Origin: Pelecanus crispus
Taxonomy: Eukaryota; Chordata; Aves; Pelecaniformes; Pelecanidae
Length of the DNA stretch: 64,000 nucleotides
Direction of reading: 5' to 3'
NCBI RefSeq assembly: GCF_030463565.1
Contig: NC_134676.1
Coordinates: forward strand, 4,421,001-4,485,000
Numbering within the stretch: the first letter of the stretch is position 1; each line of letters begins with the position of its first letter. The notes below the pieces were generated by a model. It saw only the letters and a list, made by a program, of their open reading frames with translations, was not told where the DNA came from and made no database searches. A program made the translations under genes and the position numbers. This document shows positions 13,301 through 27,449 of this stretch, one piece after another.

Positions 13301-14783
13301 TGTATGAAGTGGCCTTGCTTTTGCACTGAAGGAAAGGCATCCAGCGAGTATGAATTTGAGAGCAGTGAGAATTCCATTTTCTAAAAAAGAGAAAGGATAA
13401 TTGAAAAATGACAACTAAGCAAAGTAAAATGACACTTTGAATAGATCCCTAAACATCACTTGCACCTGTACTCATTCAACTATTTGTCATTAATGCACAG
13501 ATTTACTAGTGTCTGTTGAACCACAAGCGTTGGAGGACTTTGTTTCAGCATGAGCTATAATCCTCAGGGTGCCACTAAGGAAGAAGTTTCTTAATGTGTC
13601 TTGCATTAAAAGCACAAGGCAGTGGTGTCCTTATTTCATGCAAGGCAAACCACTGGTTAAGAGACTAGTCAGGAGTCAGGCAATGAGTCAGTTGGCAGGA
13701 CTGGAAAAAGTTCCCTCTTTGTGCACCGTTATTCAATCCTATCCTGATCATCTGATTTCTTTGGCATGCTGTCTTGTGTCAGAAGACACCTGAGGATGCT
13801 AAAATTTCTTGGACTTGTTCGTTATAATACAGTAGAAGTTGTACAAGAAAATTGTCCTATGGTGTTTAAGTTTCTCATTCAAACGCTGCTCAGTGTAGAT
13901 TTGATTTCTGTGGGCTGTTTGAGTAAAGTTGCTTGATAGCTCCAGTGGGAACTGCCACAAGTAAACACTGAGCAAGAACTCAGGATGCAAACTTATGTGT
14001 ACAGTGCTGAGAATATCACAGATCAGAGGTGACCAGGAAAATAAGATTCTTAATCACCTGACAAGGAAAGGAGCTACTGAAACAGAGCTGGGTACAAATT
14101 TCCTCTAATGGACCTCACCAATTCCCATTCTTCCCATACAATTTCAGCATTTAGTGACAAGTTAATCACAATGTTTGAGCTTCAGTCAATAGCATATGTT
14201 CCTCAAAATAAAAAAGAGGCTTTGTTTTCTCGTTGCCCATCAGATTGCAACCAATCTTTCAAACAAAGACATCAGGCGCAGGCACAAAATCTACTGACAG
14301 CAGCAGGACGATGAAGATGATGGACTGTGTGATTGCGCCAAGGGGATGATTTCTCATCATTTAGAAGAGGAAAACAAGCGGGGGCACTCACACCTCATCC
14401 CTTCCCAAACCTGCACCTGTAATTAGCCCACACAAAGGGCTCTTCACATGTAACTCATGTTATGTGTAGAATATCTATTAACAACTGATAAAGCAAGAAG
14501 AGTTAATTTAACAGAACCAGCTACCTGGCTTACCTGGCAAGATTTCACTCCATTGCCCTCAGGTAAATGTAGGTGTTGGACATTAAAAGCTGGCAGCAGG
14601 CACTGTGAGGAAGACAATTAGCAGCAGCAAGGAAGCATCGCAGCCTGCCAGACTTTTATTGAGGCAGGTCATAAAATGCTTTTGTTCACATTTTCCAAGA
14701 TTCATTGGCAGTCTTGTAATTGATGACAGAGCTAAGAGAGAAAGCGTCTCTCTCAAGCGCTGTGCAAGGCTCCCCACGCCATT
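10337..14783. other. Non-coding AT-rich DNA
   Basis: No gene, RNA or repeat family was recognised with confidence. The sequence looks unique and moderately AT-rich. Confidence 0.55.
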
Positions 14784-15180
14784 GATAATGACCTACTTGC
14801 ATTTACAAGAAATAACTTCCAGCATCCTTTTATTGATACAAAACTGCCCACCATTGAGGAAGTCCAAACAGCTCTGCAGAAACTAAAGATAAATAAAGCT
14901 ATTAAAACGTACTCCATTTCTCCTGAGCTGCTAAAGTCTGTGGCCTCTTAATTGCTACAAAGCTATAGACGCTGTCCAAACTAATTTGAAAGAATAATCA
15001 TATACTCAATAACCAGCACATTGGAATAGCAATAATAAAATACCACAGAAAAGGAAAGATGACTAAGCAAAAAGGCATTGCTTAGTGTAATTCTATTTTT
15101 AATACCTGACAACTTTTGCCTGGGCGATGCTCTGAAGATTGGCTATCAGAGTGATTCCCATGACAAAATCATCTTAGCGA
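14784..15180 (+). pseudogene. Decayed non-LTR reverse-transcriptase relic (RTE-like)
   Basis: The frame 14784-14948 reads through PTIEEVQTALQKLKINKA and then SISPELLKS before a stop. This matches the conserved start of many non-LTR reverse-transcriptase domains (a P-x-x-E-E-V ... A-L/I-x-x-L-K-x-x-K-A ... P-E-L-L-K pattern), and resembles RTE-type more than CR1-type elements. About 90 bases further on, a second piece containing AIIKYHRKGKMTKQKGIA could correspond to the next conserved block, with stops around it. The relic is ancient and broken by stops. No catalytic YxDD block is visible. Confidence 0.6.
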
Positions 15181-16739
15181 CAGTCAATATTTTTGAATGT
15201 GCATCCACAGCTTGATGCTTTTGTAGGGTGAAATCCTAGGGAGTTCGTTTAGTCTCAACTGTGACTCCAGCAGAAAATTTGACTGAAGAGCGACTTGATT
15301 TTTTTTTTTTTTAGTTCTGATTTCCTCTTCTTTTGCTCCTTCATCCTCTTGCAAAAGAGTGGGACCACTCCTCCACAAGGACATGTTTGCAAGGGAACAC
15401 CACAGAGGTCCTCTCTGTGGACACCACCACCACGAGGGCAGGCTGAATATGTGTTCCAGGGCCACACTGTAAGATGCATTGGGCATCCCCCAGTTTTGGG
15501 ACCCCTAAAACAACAAGCAGGTTGTCCCAGCCCCTTTCAATTTCCTGCTAATTGACTGGCTAATTTGGCCTTTCTCCGGCAGACCGAACACGTTTCCTTT
15601 CAGGGTCCTTTGCAAATGCCTTGCAGCTCTACAGATTCAGACCCTATGGTGGCAGAGTAAGCCATCTAAATTAACCGCTCCACCGAAATTCACACCAGCC
15701 TTTCAAAACCCACTACACACACGGGCCAATAAACTCTACTCTAGACCACTGACTCCAGTGGAGCCCCTGCAGATTTACACCAGCTGAAGAGTTGGCTGAT
15801 AAGCACTACTGCAGTGCTGGCATGCTGCAATGATGGTGGAGAAAAGATCGTTTAAAGAGATTATATTCTGTTGCATCTTCCAACCTGTTCCACGGAAAAC
15901 TATCACAAATTTGCAGATCTCCCCATAAGTCACCATAAAAGCATGTCATTTTTCTCTGATCTTTAATTCCTGGAGTAGCTACTTCCTTAATTGTAGTTTA
16001 CAGATAATTCCAGGTAGAGTAGGTGTCATTAAAACCTCATTTGTCACTCCATAGTGACTGCAGTAACACAGTGTCTCCTACTGTAACTAGGAGAAGGCTC
16101 CACAATAATTGCACATCCCCAGGCAGTGAGCACGGAGAGTTTAATGGTGCCAACTGTAACCGCAGCAGAAGGAGAAAAGCCCAACGCGCACAGTACAGAG
16201 CATGCTAAAACAGCAAAGCATCCTCTGGCAGACAGCACTGAAGGGCAGCAACCCCTTTCCCCAGACCCTGGGCTGCAAATCTAGTCATGGGATTCATATC
16301 TATAGTCTCTATGGTAGGAAAAGCATAGTCTGGTGGGATGTGCACCTTCTGTCATCAGGGCTGGTTAAAGCCACAGGGCTCAACTCAGCTGAAGCTATAG
16401 AAAAGTGCAGGGTCTGGGCTCTCTCCTCCCGACGGAGAAAGGGGGTTGCCAAAGGCGCTGCAGCCACCCACAAGATGGGGGAAATGTCATTAAAAAGTTA
16501 CCTTTTGCAATCAAGACTGCGCCACTTAAAAGGTAACTGTCAGGATGGTAAATGCATTAAATGAAATTAACTCCACTGGAGTGAAAGGAGAGTTAGAAGG
16601 AGAGAAGATAGTTTGTGTGGTTTATATCATCTGCGAGGGAAAGCAGTGGAGCAGAGAAAACTTTCACACTGCCATTTATTAAAATTACACTCAGCACTTT
16701 CCTCCCTTGCTTTAGAAACATTAACAGATTGTCGGCCCT

Positions 16740-16855
16740 GTTCTCATCTCACCAGTGGGGAAACAACGGTGCAGAGATTAAGTGGCAATTTTAAGGGGAA
16801 GTAGATAGCTACAGCAAGCCCATGGGAGCCAGGGCCAGAGCTGAAAGTAGAAATG
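16740..16855 (+). mobile_element. Possible MIR-like SINE relic
   Basis: The stretch CCAGTGGGGAAACAACGGTG then CAGAGATTAAGTGGCAATTT, and a later GGGCCAGAGCTG, resembles the MIR 3' region. Similarity is weaker than in the other MIR-like copies. Confidence 0.4.
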
Positions 16856-19539
16856 TGAGTTACTTTGCATGGACATAGACCTAATGGGGCAATGAAGGTG
16901 ATACACAGCTCTGCAGTTGGGCTATTTAGTTTAGGGAAGTGCCCACCCTAGTTCATAACGCCATGGACCGCACCTCCTCACCTAAAATAAAAACAAAAGC
17001 CAGGTGCCAAATGTGTACCTTGACTTGTCGTGCGCTGAGTGTAACAAATACAACCACAGCACTTAAGTACAGAGCTTTGGAAACGCTGGTTGGGTCAGGC
17101 TCAAACAGGAGGGTAGGCAAAGCAAGATCGTGGCTCAACAGAATATGAAATTTTCCCTTGCTCTTCATTTTCATAGGGAAAAAAGAAATTGCGGGAGCAC
17201 CAGAAAACAATTTTCCAGGTGGTAGTGAGGGCTCTGAATGTTTGCAGATGAGTTGACATTGATAGGAATACAAGGAGAACTTTTCTTGACTTCTTCCTAT
17301 GCTTTCATGGTTGTGTCCTCACATGGGTTTCAGGTGATGGGTCAGCTAGAATAAAGTAAAGGTGTCAGATTCCTAATTAATAGATGTGCATGTAGGAGGA
17401 ATGGGTAAATTTGGAATAGCTATATCCAGGTCCATGACTGTCATTTTTATTCTGTTCAAACTCTTGCTGGCTTTTGGCATCTTACTGTGTTAGCCTAGCC
17501 TAAGCCTGGTCCTTGGACCTTTCTACTGGGGATAAAAATTAACAAAATCCTTCCTCTGCTCATATCTTCTACTCACTGTCAGCAACAGCCTCAGGGAGGA
17601 AGGCCAGATGGATCTCAGGACCGACTCCTCTCCGGGGGATGCGCTGAGGATGGCTGCACGAAGAGTGCCTGCAGGTCTGCAATTCCTGCAGGGCAACGTG
17701 TGCTTTGCCCCTCTCGCACAGCAGAGCTGCCCTGGTTTCACAGCATCTGCGACTCCCCGCTCCCAGAGAGGCAGGAGGGCAGGAGCAGTCCCTTCATGTG
17801 AACAAGGAATAAAAATGGCAATTTGCATATAACAAAAGACATTCTGAGTCAATGCCATATCCAATGGAAAGTGTGGTGGAAACAGCAATGAAATTTATAA
17901 GTGGAAAAACTCTTTAAGGCTTATTTGCCAAAAATGGTTATTTAGATATGTATTCATGCACAGCACTTCGTGCAATGGTCTCCAAATGGCACTTTTAGAT
18001 GCAACTACAGAATGCATAATAAATAAAAATAACAAAAGAGACCTGGAAAGCAATAAACTTGTGCCATTGCCAGGAACAGCATTGCTCGAACGCTGTTTTC
18101 AATCCTACTCCGGTTTTTATGGGTCTGAAAAAGTACCTCATTGCATCACAGGAGACTACTAAACCTCATCAACTTATTCAAAATTCTTTTATGTGCCACA
18201 ATAGGAAAAAAACAAGACAAAAAGTAACTGTATGAACTCCCTGCTGATAGACAGGCACACACCTGCCTTGCATTTCCCCATCGCCAATACCCATGTTTGC
18301 TTTGAAACAGAATCCAGACAAATATGATGCTTGAGGTATTGATTAAACAGACATTAAGAACATGCCCAAAATGACGTGCAACCAGGAAACTGTTTTGACA
18401 TGGGGAGTGTAAGCATAAAACCACTGGAAAAGCTTTGGAAATTATTTTGTCAGTTTGGAAACAGTCAGAGGCAGTATCCCAACAGATGTCCCAAAGAAAG
18501 GGAGAGACCCCAGCCATCAGGTTGGGTTTTCAGTCCTTTCCAAGGGACAGAAGGACCTTGAAGGTCATGCAGCTGCATCCTGTATATCTCAGGCTGCATA
18601 AATTGCAAGAACTTGGTTTCTGTCTAGATCACACTTCTGGAAAGGCGTCAGTCCTGGGCTGACGATGCTGATACTAGCTTCAAGTACAGGCGAAGCTGGT
18701 AGTTGCCGAGAGCAGAAGACTAACAGGGGTGGCAAAACCATGGCTGTCAGTGGCAGAGACCCAGTGGGTTTCAGAAAAATGTGCTGTTACAGAATATCAG
18801 CTCCACCAGAATACTCTGTCCATATGCCTGGAGGTGGAGTGAGCTCCTCAGCCATGGGTGACCATGGCTGTGGAGAAGAAAGGGGTGCTATTTGTGTGCA
18901 ATTTATCCAACCTGTTCTTAGCATCTGTGCAAGGATGAAACAAATGGCTTGTTTCTCTCCATAGACAAACAATGATTTAGACCTGAGGCATCCCCAAAAA
19001 GTCAGGTGTTCCCCAGGAAGTTACCCTTGGAGTGGAAGTTGCAGATGTTTAATAACGCTTAACAATTTAAAGGTTCCTCCTCTCTCTGCAGCTCCCATAA
19101 TTTGGCAATACTTATTTTCATTAAGGTACTTGCCAAGGGTTTCTAGTCCCACTCACCACATTCTGCATTTCAGTATGATTCAAGTGAAGCCCAAACCTTG
19201 GGCAGGATATGTAGGGGACAGGATGGCTGCATTTTATACCTGTCATGCCATGGAGTTTATTGGAAAAGCACTGAAATCTTTTTCTCTCTTGCCCACACTA
19301 ATAAATAAACTTGGACCCAAGACTAGGTAAAAAGATGTTTATAGCAGAAATTTTTAGGGTCTGATTTTGAAGAGTGTCTAATAGGAACTTTGGATGCTGA
19401 GTCCTACTAACGTCAGTTCTCTTCATGGAGGTGTCTAGCCAGATCCTCTCAAAATTTGGTCGCTTATCTGGGTTCTAGACGGAAACTATTAAAGGAGTTT
19501 TAAAAAATATAGCCCTATAAGTAATTACTCTTGGAGGTG

Positions 19540-19900
19540 TGTGCTTGGTGATAGTATTTCAAAGACCTTAATGGTAAATTGCAAGATAACAGGAAAAATG
19601 ATGGCCCTTTAATTTTTGATCTAATCAAACAGCTTTTATTTACATGATCTGCCAGTTAACTCCACCATATCGAAGCTGACAGACTGTCCAAGTTACTTTA
19701 GTCCCTAATTACTGAAATGAAGCAAGCACCTCTGCTGAATGATGTGTATTTTTTCCTGTCACCATAAAAGAGACCCCCCTCCTTGCGATTTAATCAGACC
19801 CATGTCCTTTCTGTAAATAACATTTAATCATCTTAGCCAACCTCATTTTTATAATGGCCCCTTTCACTGGAGCTCAGAAAGATATTAATCCACAATCACA
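19540..19900. promoter_or_regulatory. Candidate conserved non-coding element
   Basis: Non-repetitive AT-rich sequence with CCTTTAATTTTTGATC, CCCTAATTACTG, GATTTAATCAGAC and AACATTTAATCATC cores. Confidence 0.28.
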
Positions 19901-22900
19901 CACTCACACACAAAAAGGATTGTTTCTCAAGATCAGAAGATATTCATATTCTTTTATTTACTAGGAATTATTTTCAAGATCAGATGAAATGAGTGAGTCA
20001 CGAAAGAGTTTGGGGATCTTTTTCCAAAGCCCATCCTTATGTCCAGCCAACGGTTGATCTGATGGGCTTGTACCTGCTGGCAATAGCCTGCGATGGTGCA
20101 CTGCTGACTTTGGAACGTATGCAGAACTGTGAATTAGCGGGGACCTACTAATCCTGAGGTCAGGTGAGTTGGCAGTAGTTTCTCACAGCACTCTTACAGA
20201 GTTAAGGGGAAAAAAATCATTAGGAAACTTAGAAACTCTTGTAAATATTTGTGTTACTCAATAAAAGCTTCAGTCACATACTTTCTCCAAAATAGCTGTG
20301 TTTTGGTATCGCATATCTTCACACAAATGGAAAAATCAAAAGTTATCTATATTTAAAGCCTTGCCCCTCTGCTCTGGTGGGGTTTGCATCCGTACACCCA
20401 AAGGGACAGTGCTGATTTGGCCTAAGAGAAATCATCCATCAGATGCTTTTTTTTTAGTCCAATCAGAAAAGCAACCCATACCTTTTAATAAGGATATTGC
20501 ATTGGCTTAGTGGCGGACAGATCTTTTTTTATTTTTGTTTACAAATTTTACACGCAGTAATGTGGAGAAGTACAAATATAATTGACTTTTTAAGAGCTTG
20601 ATCAATTCATATAAACCCTCAATATTATGAAACAAATAAAATAAGAACCAGTTAATGTTCTTTTATTGCTCTAAAATGTATAGCAGGTGAAACTGCATTT
20701 AAATAATAATAATTTCCTCTCAAAATACTACAATTAGGTTTTGGCCATACAGCCAGAGTGAGATTGTTATAACGTGAGCCACATGGCACAACACTATCTG
20801 GTTTCATCCACAGGGAGAAGAATAATCTTTGCTGTGACATAGCTATTCCAATAAAATGCATTTTTCTTTATGTGTTAACATGAAATGGAAAGCTATAATA
20901 AAAAAAACAACGTGAAAAGCCATGAAGATCAGAGTGGGCGTAGAAGATATGTAAAGCTGATTTAAAAGATTAGGAGGGACACAGAGCAGAAATGTTCCAC
21001 AGATTCATGGAAACATTAACAACAAAATCTGAAGACAAAAGAGAGTAACTCTGTGTCTCAATGTTTGAAATGTAATTCAAAGGTCAGGGACCTCCATAAG
21101 AGATTTTTCCCTGGCAAGAGGGTTTTTCTATATTTCCCTTTTACCAGGACATCCAGAGGTGCCATTTCCAGAGCAAAGACAGATTAGAAGATGCCTCAGA
21201 TGAAAAATGTACATCAGGTAAATGTGAAATGCCCAGTAAGAAAACAAATGTCACAGTCTGGAGGTTCCCCCTCAGACCAGAAGCCCTCAGAGGACTCTGC
21301 AAGACCAGGCTCTGGTTGCAGAAATGGTGCCTGAACCTTACAGGGAATCATTTGCATCCCTCCCCACCACTGACCCACCAAATATCCCTTTTTGGAAAAT
21401 CAGGTCACCGATCCAGAGTAAAAGCTAAAAAGGGAAATGGGAAGAGCCAAGTTATTAACTTCATGTATATTTGGAGCTCGAAATAATTTCCCCTTGACAT
21501 TTTTAAAGCGCATATCCCAACTCGTGTTTGCCTGCATTTCTTAGATCAATATGACTAAGGGAAAAAATTCAGGGCCTCTTGACATCGGCACAGGTTTTAC
21601 CACCCAATTCAAGAGCTGCAAAGCCAACCCTCACTCTGGAGTTCCAAAACACCAGCGCTGCCAGTGCATCTCACCAATTAGATGGTTTACTGAACTGCAC
21701 CCAAACGTGCGCTGGGGCAGCCCCAGCCATTCAAAAGCACATTTTTTACTCTAGTTGCCTATAGCAAATGAGAAACAGACTGAGAGTCCGTAAAATATGC
21801 TGTATATTGCCTTCTCTGGTACTTTGGGGGCTCAGAGTGTTTCTTATTTCTCTTCCAGACTCCATGGAGGGATATGAATACACATTATATAGCCAAACCT
21901 GCTGCAAAATGAGTCAAAAAGAAGCAAAGGGATGTTCTTAAGAATGTCAGGAATTAGTGGAAGATGCAAGGATGCAATGCAGAGACTCCATGGCTCCCAG
22001 GTCTTCTCTTAAATTATTAGAATAGACTTGAACTCAAAGGAAGTGTCCTCACTTAGCTGGTTCAAATACCAGGGAACTGAGCCCCACTTAAAATTCTGAA
22101 TTTCCTCATTTCACTGACAGAGTTCATAGCGCTAAAGAGGGCAGCACAAACTGGGTCGCTTCTTGCTTTGTACAGCTGTAATGTGCAGGAGTCTCATTCC
22201 TAGATTCAGATTTGGATTTTGAAGACACCATGACGTTAGCTTTGGCTAACAGCTAGAAAAGTGACTGAATGAAGAGAAGCAAGAGGTCCTTCTATCCTCT
22301 GCATATCCACTCCTGGTGGGACACCTCCATCAAATGTGCTCAATTTGCAAACGAAAACAAAATTTTTTCTCCCAGTTCCACCTTTGCAAGTACAGCCTGG
22401 TATCTGTATATAGTGCTGGGGACCTTTTTATAGCTACTCAAAAACCATGTCAAAAAGGATGAAGCATGAGTAAGAAAGTGCATTCTGTGGTGAGAAGAAT
22501 GGGAGGAGGAGTTTGATTAAGCTGCAGTAATTCCATTCTCAAAACAAGAGTCCCAAATCTGTTTTGATGCCGTAATAGGCTTGCGATCATGCAGGACTGC
22601 AGAGTTTCTGCTATGACATTTCATTATGGCGCTATTAGGGTTTATAATTCTTTCGTATTTCTCATCTCAAACAAGAGAGGGCATAGTCACCCATATATAC
22701 CTACAAACACATGCATGGCTCCCGCAAACACCTTGCCTCCCCAAAAATCGCCCCTATGTTGCTTTCCTGATTGTACCTCTCATGACAAGATCTACAGAGC
22801 TTCCAAAAGTTGTGCTGACATAGCAATAATCTGGAAATATCCCTCTGGAGGAACCTATTGATTGTCGCTGTGGGTGGATTATATGAGGGATCTATCTTAA

Positions 22901-23881
22901 TTACCAGAAACTATCTCCTTGGAATGGCCAGCAATGTAGCAAAAATGATGCACGAGAAGATCCATTACTCTCAGGGAAAGGTCAATCCAATAGGATGTAT
23001 GTTTGCATTCAGGTCAAGTGATGGCTAGTCCATCACCACGCTCCATTCTCACTGCCCTGTCAGCTCTGTAATGGCTTCACCTCCTCTCTGTGCCTCTCAC
23101 CTCCCTCTTCCCGGTGCCAGACTGATAACACGAATTAGGGCAGCTGGAGGTAACAGGGCACAGCTGTATTATCACAGATGATAAACAGTGTCAAAGACAA
23201 TTATGGGAGCTGCAGAGAGAGGAGGGACCTTTCAAACCTGTCCTGTGCTTTCTGTGCTGTGGGAGGAGAACACCTGGCCCATAATGGGAGCAGAAAAAGG
23301 GAAGTGGAAGGAGGAAGCCAGCTTTGCTGCCTCTTCCTCCATGAAGCACCTTCTCCCCTTTGGGAACATCTCTGGTCTGCTGGAAAACCAGCTCTGAAAA
23401 AGTGTCGTGGAGCAGGACAGGGAGACTTGGATGGGAGGGAGCTCGCACAGGATTTGAAAAGGAGCTGGATGTTCATGGAGACACAAATACATCGACACTG
23501 GGCATAATTAAGTCCGGCACCACATGGCAAAAAGATATGGATGCCTGACAGAGGTGTTTGCCAGAGGTTTGCTGCTCCAGAAGGCAACCTAGGACAAGAG
23601 CATGGGCAGGGAGCCATGAAGAGTGCTCCAAAGCACCATCTCCTTCCCCTTTTCTGGTGGGTACGCAGGCAACCCAGGAAGGCTGCTCTCCTCCATCTGG
23701 TCTCCTCCATCAGTGCCTGCATGAACAGAATTGAACACCCACTTGTCTGGTCTGGTCTCAGACACTAAGGAAAGCTTTGTGCAACCACTGCATAATGTCC
23801 AGTGGTGGTGTGAATAACTCAGCTGCTGCCCACGATCCTACAGACTGTGTGCAAACTGAGTTTATAAACTTACAATGTAAT

Positions 23882-23909
23882 TAAGCTTATTATACATTAA
23901 ATAAGCTTA
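23882..23909. repeat. Perfect 10-bp inverted repeat with 8-bp spacer
   Basis: Arms TAAGCTTATT (23882-23891) and AATAAGCTTA (23900-23909). AT-rich hairpin; no gene or element edge is attached to it. Confidence 0.85.
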
Positions 23910-26449
23910 TAAATTGCCTGGACTTGGGTGGCTTTTTCCACAGAAAAGGCCCATGCCTATCACCAGATCTTGCACCCATGGGTGCTTTTACGCCTCCTCT
24001 AGCTAGAACCAAAATGGATTTGTCTGGAGAGCAATGACTGTATTTATCCTGGGGCTGCAAGTCTATCCGCTGCACCAGATCCAAATTGGAAATACCAAAC
24101 AATACAGATTCAGTCATATGGAAACAGAACTAGGATTGACTAAATTTCCACATTTCTCAGGGCTAATCTAACATTTTAGGCAGGAAAGGAAAAGCCAGCA
24201 AGGTGAGGTAACTGTTGCCCTCCTGCAAAGCGACATTTGGGTTCCCCCCTTGCTATGGACACCAGCCCAGGCTCATCTTCAGAGTCGCTCTCCCTTTTAT
24301 TGCCTCCCTTCCCCACCTGCCATTGGTATTTCATGAAAAAAAAAAGACCCAGTCTGGAGTTCAAGGCCAAAAGGACTTTACAAAACTGTTTCCTTCCCAC
24401 CTCTGCTTCCTAACTCTTCCCATCACAGCCCTCCTTGAAGTTTCCGGTAACCAGCACAAAAACTCTTTCTAGGTAACTAGCATGGGTGTGCTGCAACACT
24501 CTTAATGATGGCTTCATCTGGAATTGCTTTATTAATATTTATTAAGTGATCACTAGCTGCAGGTACATTCTTTAATAACTTATTTATAAAGCATGCTATA
24601 AAACACATTAAAAATGCATTCTTTAACAGATAACGCCATAACAAGATGCTGTAAAGCAAACTATAAAACGTAAATGACGGCTGTACCTGAACCGAAAACA
24701 CACTGGAGGCTAGGAAAAGGGGGGAGAGGAAGGGAAGCTGTACCCAGCATGCCTGAAAACTAGCAGTACCTTTTGGTGGAGCAGAGGATTCATCCGGGTG
24801 ACATTTAAAAGGATAAATACGGAGCGCTGGATTGTTTTGACCCATGGCTATGGCTGAGCAGAGAGGAACATGCAGTTGCTGCAAAAATATTCCTAGGCAG
24901 GACAGGAAAGGGCTCCTACTGCTACTTGCGGGTTGGGGTGGGTCCCCCCTGGATCCCTGCAGCCCCCCAGCCCCAGCCCAGATCTCCCTGCACCTCTGCT
25001 CCCTTTGCTTTTAGGTACCCCTTTGCCTCCCCTTCTTCCCTCTCAACTCTCCTCCTCCATCTCTTCCCCATTTCTCCTCCTTTTCCCTCTCTCTTGCCTT
25101 CCTGCACCTTTTCCCACCTTCTTTACAGGTTGTCAATGATATCATTAGCATATCATTGGAATATTGAGGTTGTAAATGCTTTTAAGGGTGGGATCCATGC
25201 CCTCAGCATCCAGGGATCCTAGAGAAGGAGGGTGGATAGCAGAGCCATCATCACCCTTTCCAAACCCATCTGCAAGGCAGGTTTGGTCCTCGGTGCTCCT
25301 GTGCCTCCGCAGTCCCCTCCGCACCTCTGCGTGGAGCCAAGGAAAACAGCACCGGCACTGTGTCAGCTTTCCTCCTAATTATTCTTTGACGTCCTCACTC
25401 TGGAGCAAGGAAAAGTCCATTTTTTTTTATGCTTATGAAAATCCAGCCATCTATCAGATTGGGATTTCCATCTGAGTTGACTGCTGTGGTTCCCATCAGA
25501 GCAAAAAGGGAAAAAAGAGCAAAATCAGCATATCCAAGGGTCTGTTCACAGGAGCTGGAAGCAGGCAAATCCTGCCCACCACAAACAGTTCTGGCTCCGG
25601 CCCTCCGCTCCCCACTTCCATACCCTTCCAGGGACATCTGCTGCTCACCACTTCGGTCTTACCAGGTACAGCTCTCCTTATGCTCCTGAATGTCCTACCC
25701 GGAGAGAGAAAAGTTGCAAAAAATCATTAGTAACCACATTCAATTGTTAACTAATTCTTTTGGACAAGGGAAAAAGTTGACGAGAATGGTACCCCTCTTT
25801 TTTAGCTTGGCTTTGCAAAGTATTTGTGACCAAGCTTATGTTTTTGTGTATATTCGTAAAACAGCTATGATTTCGGAGGTGCGTGCAGTCAAAGAGAAAC
25901 TGAAGAGATGGCAGATGACCTGCCCACCCCCAGCTCAGCCCAGATTTCCAGCTCCGAGAGGTTCTCAGGAGATCTAGAAGCTTAAAAATGGAGGCAGAGA
26001 ATATTTGCTGAGAAATTAAAAAAAAAAAAAAAATCATGGAAAAGCACAATTTGGTCCCAGACAGAACCTGAAGCTGACCAGGCCAAGACATTATCTACCC
26101 CCAATTTTTTTTTTCCTGTTTTCACCTGGGATCCCAAGGACTTTCCATTTTTTGTGAAATCAGCCTCGATTCAGGACCGCTCGGTCTCTTCATTTCCTCC
26201 TTGCGGGAGTGCTGAAACCTCTCTCCCAGCCTTTTCCCCTTCCCTCTCCCCGCTCCTCCTGCGGCAAGCTAAAATGGCAAGACTAATTTCATTTCTTTTC
26301 CTTTAGTTTGTCTATCTGTGACAACCCTTTTTATGCATTTAATTCATTCTCAATTTCTCATAATCAGGCGAAAGGTGTCCCCTAAGGTTAGGAGAGAGCT
26401 TGTCAAAAAGGCAGCGTAAATTTGCAGAGGTAATCACCAGTCTATCTCC

Positions 26450-26850
26450 TTTCCCCACTGCCCGTGGAACTATTAACTAATATCACTGTCTAATCTTTTT
26501 TGTACTTATTTATTTTGCAGCGAGAAACTAGTGTTATAAACACCCCTACTGTCAAAACTTGTCATCCTCATTACCTCAAGGCGGGCTCCATCTCAGTTAT
26601 TCTAATTTCATAGTTTCTCGAATTTACAGCCGCTGGAAATTGAGTACAAAATCCATTATCATTTGTATATTTTAATTATGCAAATGAGGCAGCTCAGCTG
26701 CTCTGGCCGGGACCTGCAGGGATGCCTAACTTCAGTCTGGGTGATTACAATTTATCCAGTCGAGTCACTTTAATTGTAACAAGCTAATTACATTGTTCCA
26801 TTTGGCTTTAACAAAAGAAAAGGAGACGGAAGACGCTTAATGGCAAAGGC
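26450..26850. promoter_or_regulatory. Candidate conserved non-coding element
   Basis: Non-repetitive sequence with CATTATCATTTGTATATTTT, ATTATGCAAATGAGG (octamer), CAGCTCAGCTGCTCTGG (E-boxes), CACTTTAATTGTAACAAGC and AGCTAATTACATTGTTCC (SOX-like ATTGTT). Confidence 0.35.
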
Positions 26851-27449
26851 CCGGCATTACGCCGCATCTCCCCGGTGAGCGCGACGGGGGCGAGGCGAGC
26901 TGCAGCCCTGCACACCTGCGGAGGGGATGGGGTGGTTTTGGGGAAGGGGGTGTCTGCCCCGGGAGGGAGGGCAGGGTAAGGTGGACATCAGCCCAGGAGA
27001 AATTCGGGAGGGGATGCTCGCTGTGCTTGGCCATCGCCAGCTTGGCTGAGAGCAAACTGTCCCCGACAGCCGAGGGATGCCAAGGGGGAGAGCAGCACCC
27101 TACCCCTGCCTCCATCACCCCAACCATCCCTGAGCACCTTCCGATAGGGAATTTAACAGTGACACATCTCAGCCTCAGTTAAGGTCTCAAGGACTGTTGG
27201 TAAAATCCCTAGGTATCAACTCTTTATCTCCATTGTACGAAATATTATCTGCATTTATAGGCATTTCATTCAGGTGAAAAAAAAAAAAAAAAAAAGAAAA
27301 AACCTTACCACCTCCAGCAGCCCAGATCAGCAATTACTTTCTCAGACCCACAATAAATGCTCAGTACCTAAATTAAATACCCAGGAGAGGTGTAATATGG
27401 CTGCCCACACCTTCACGGAGGCTGTTAATAAATAATTACTTCTCTTGCA

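Noticed and set aside
23201..23722. 173-codon antisense frame
   Set aside because: No family resemblance, and overlapping frames on both strands here are equally open, suggesting composition and not coding.
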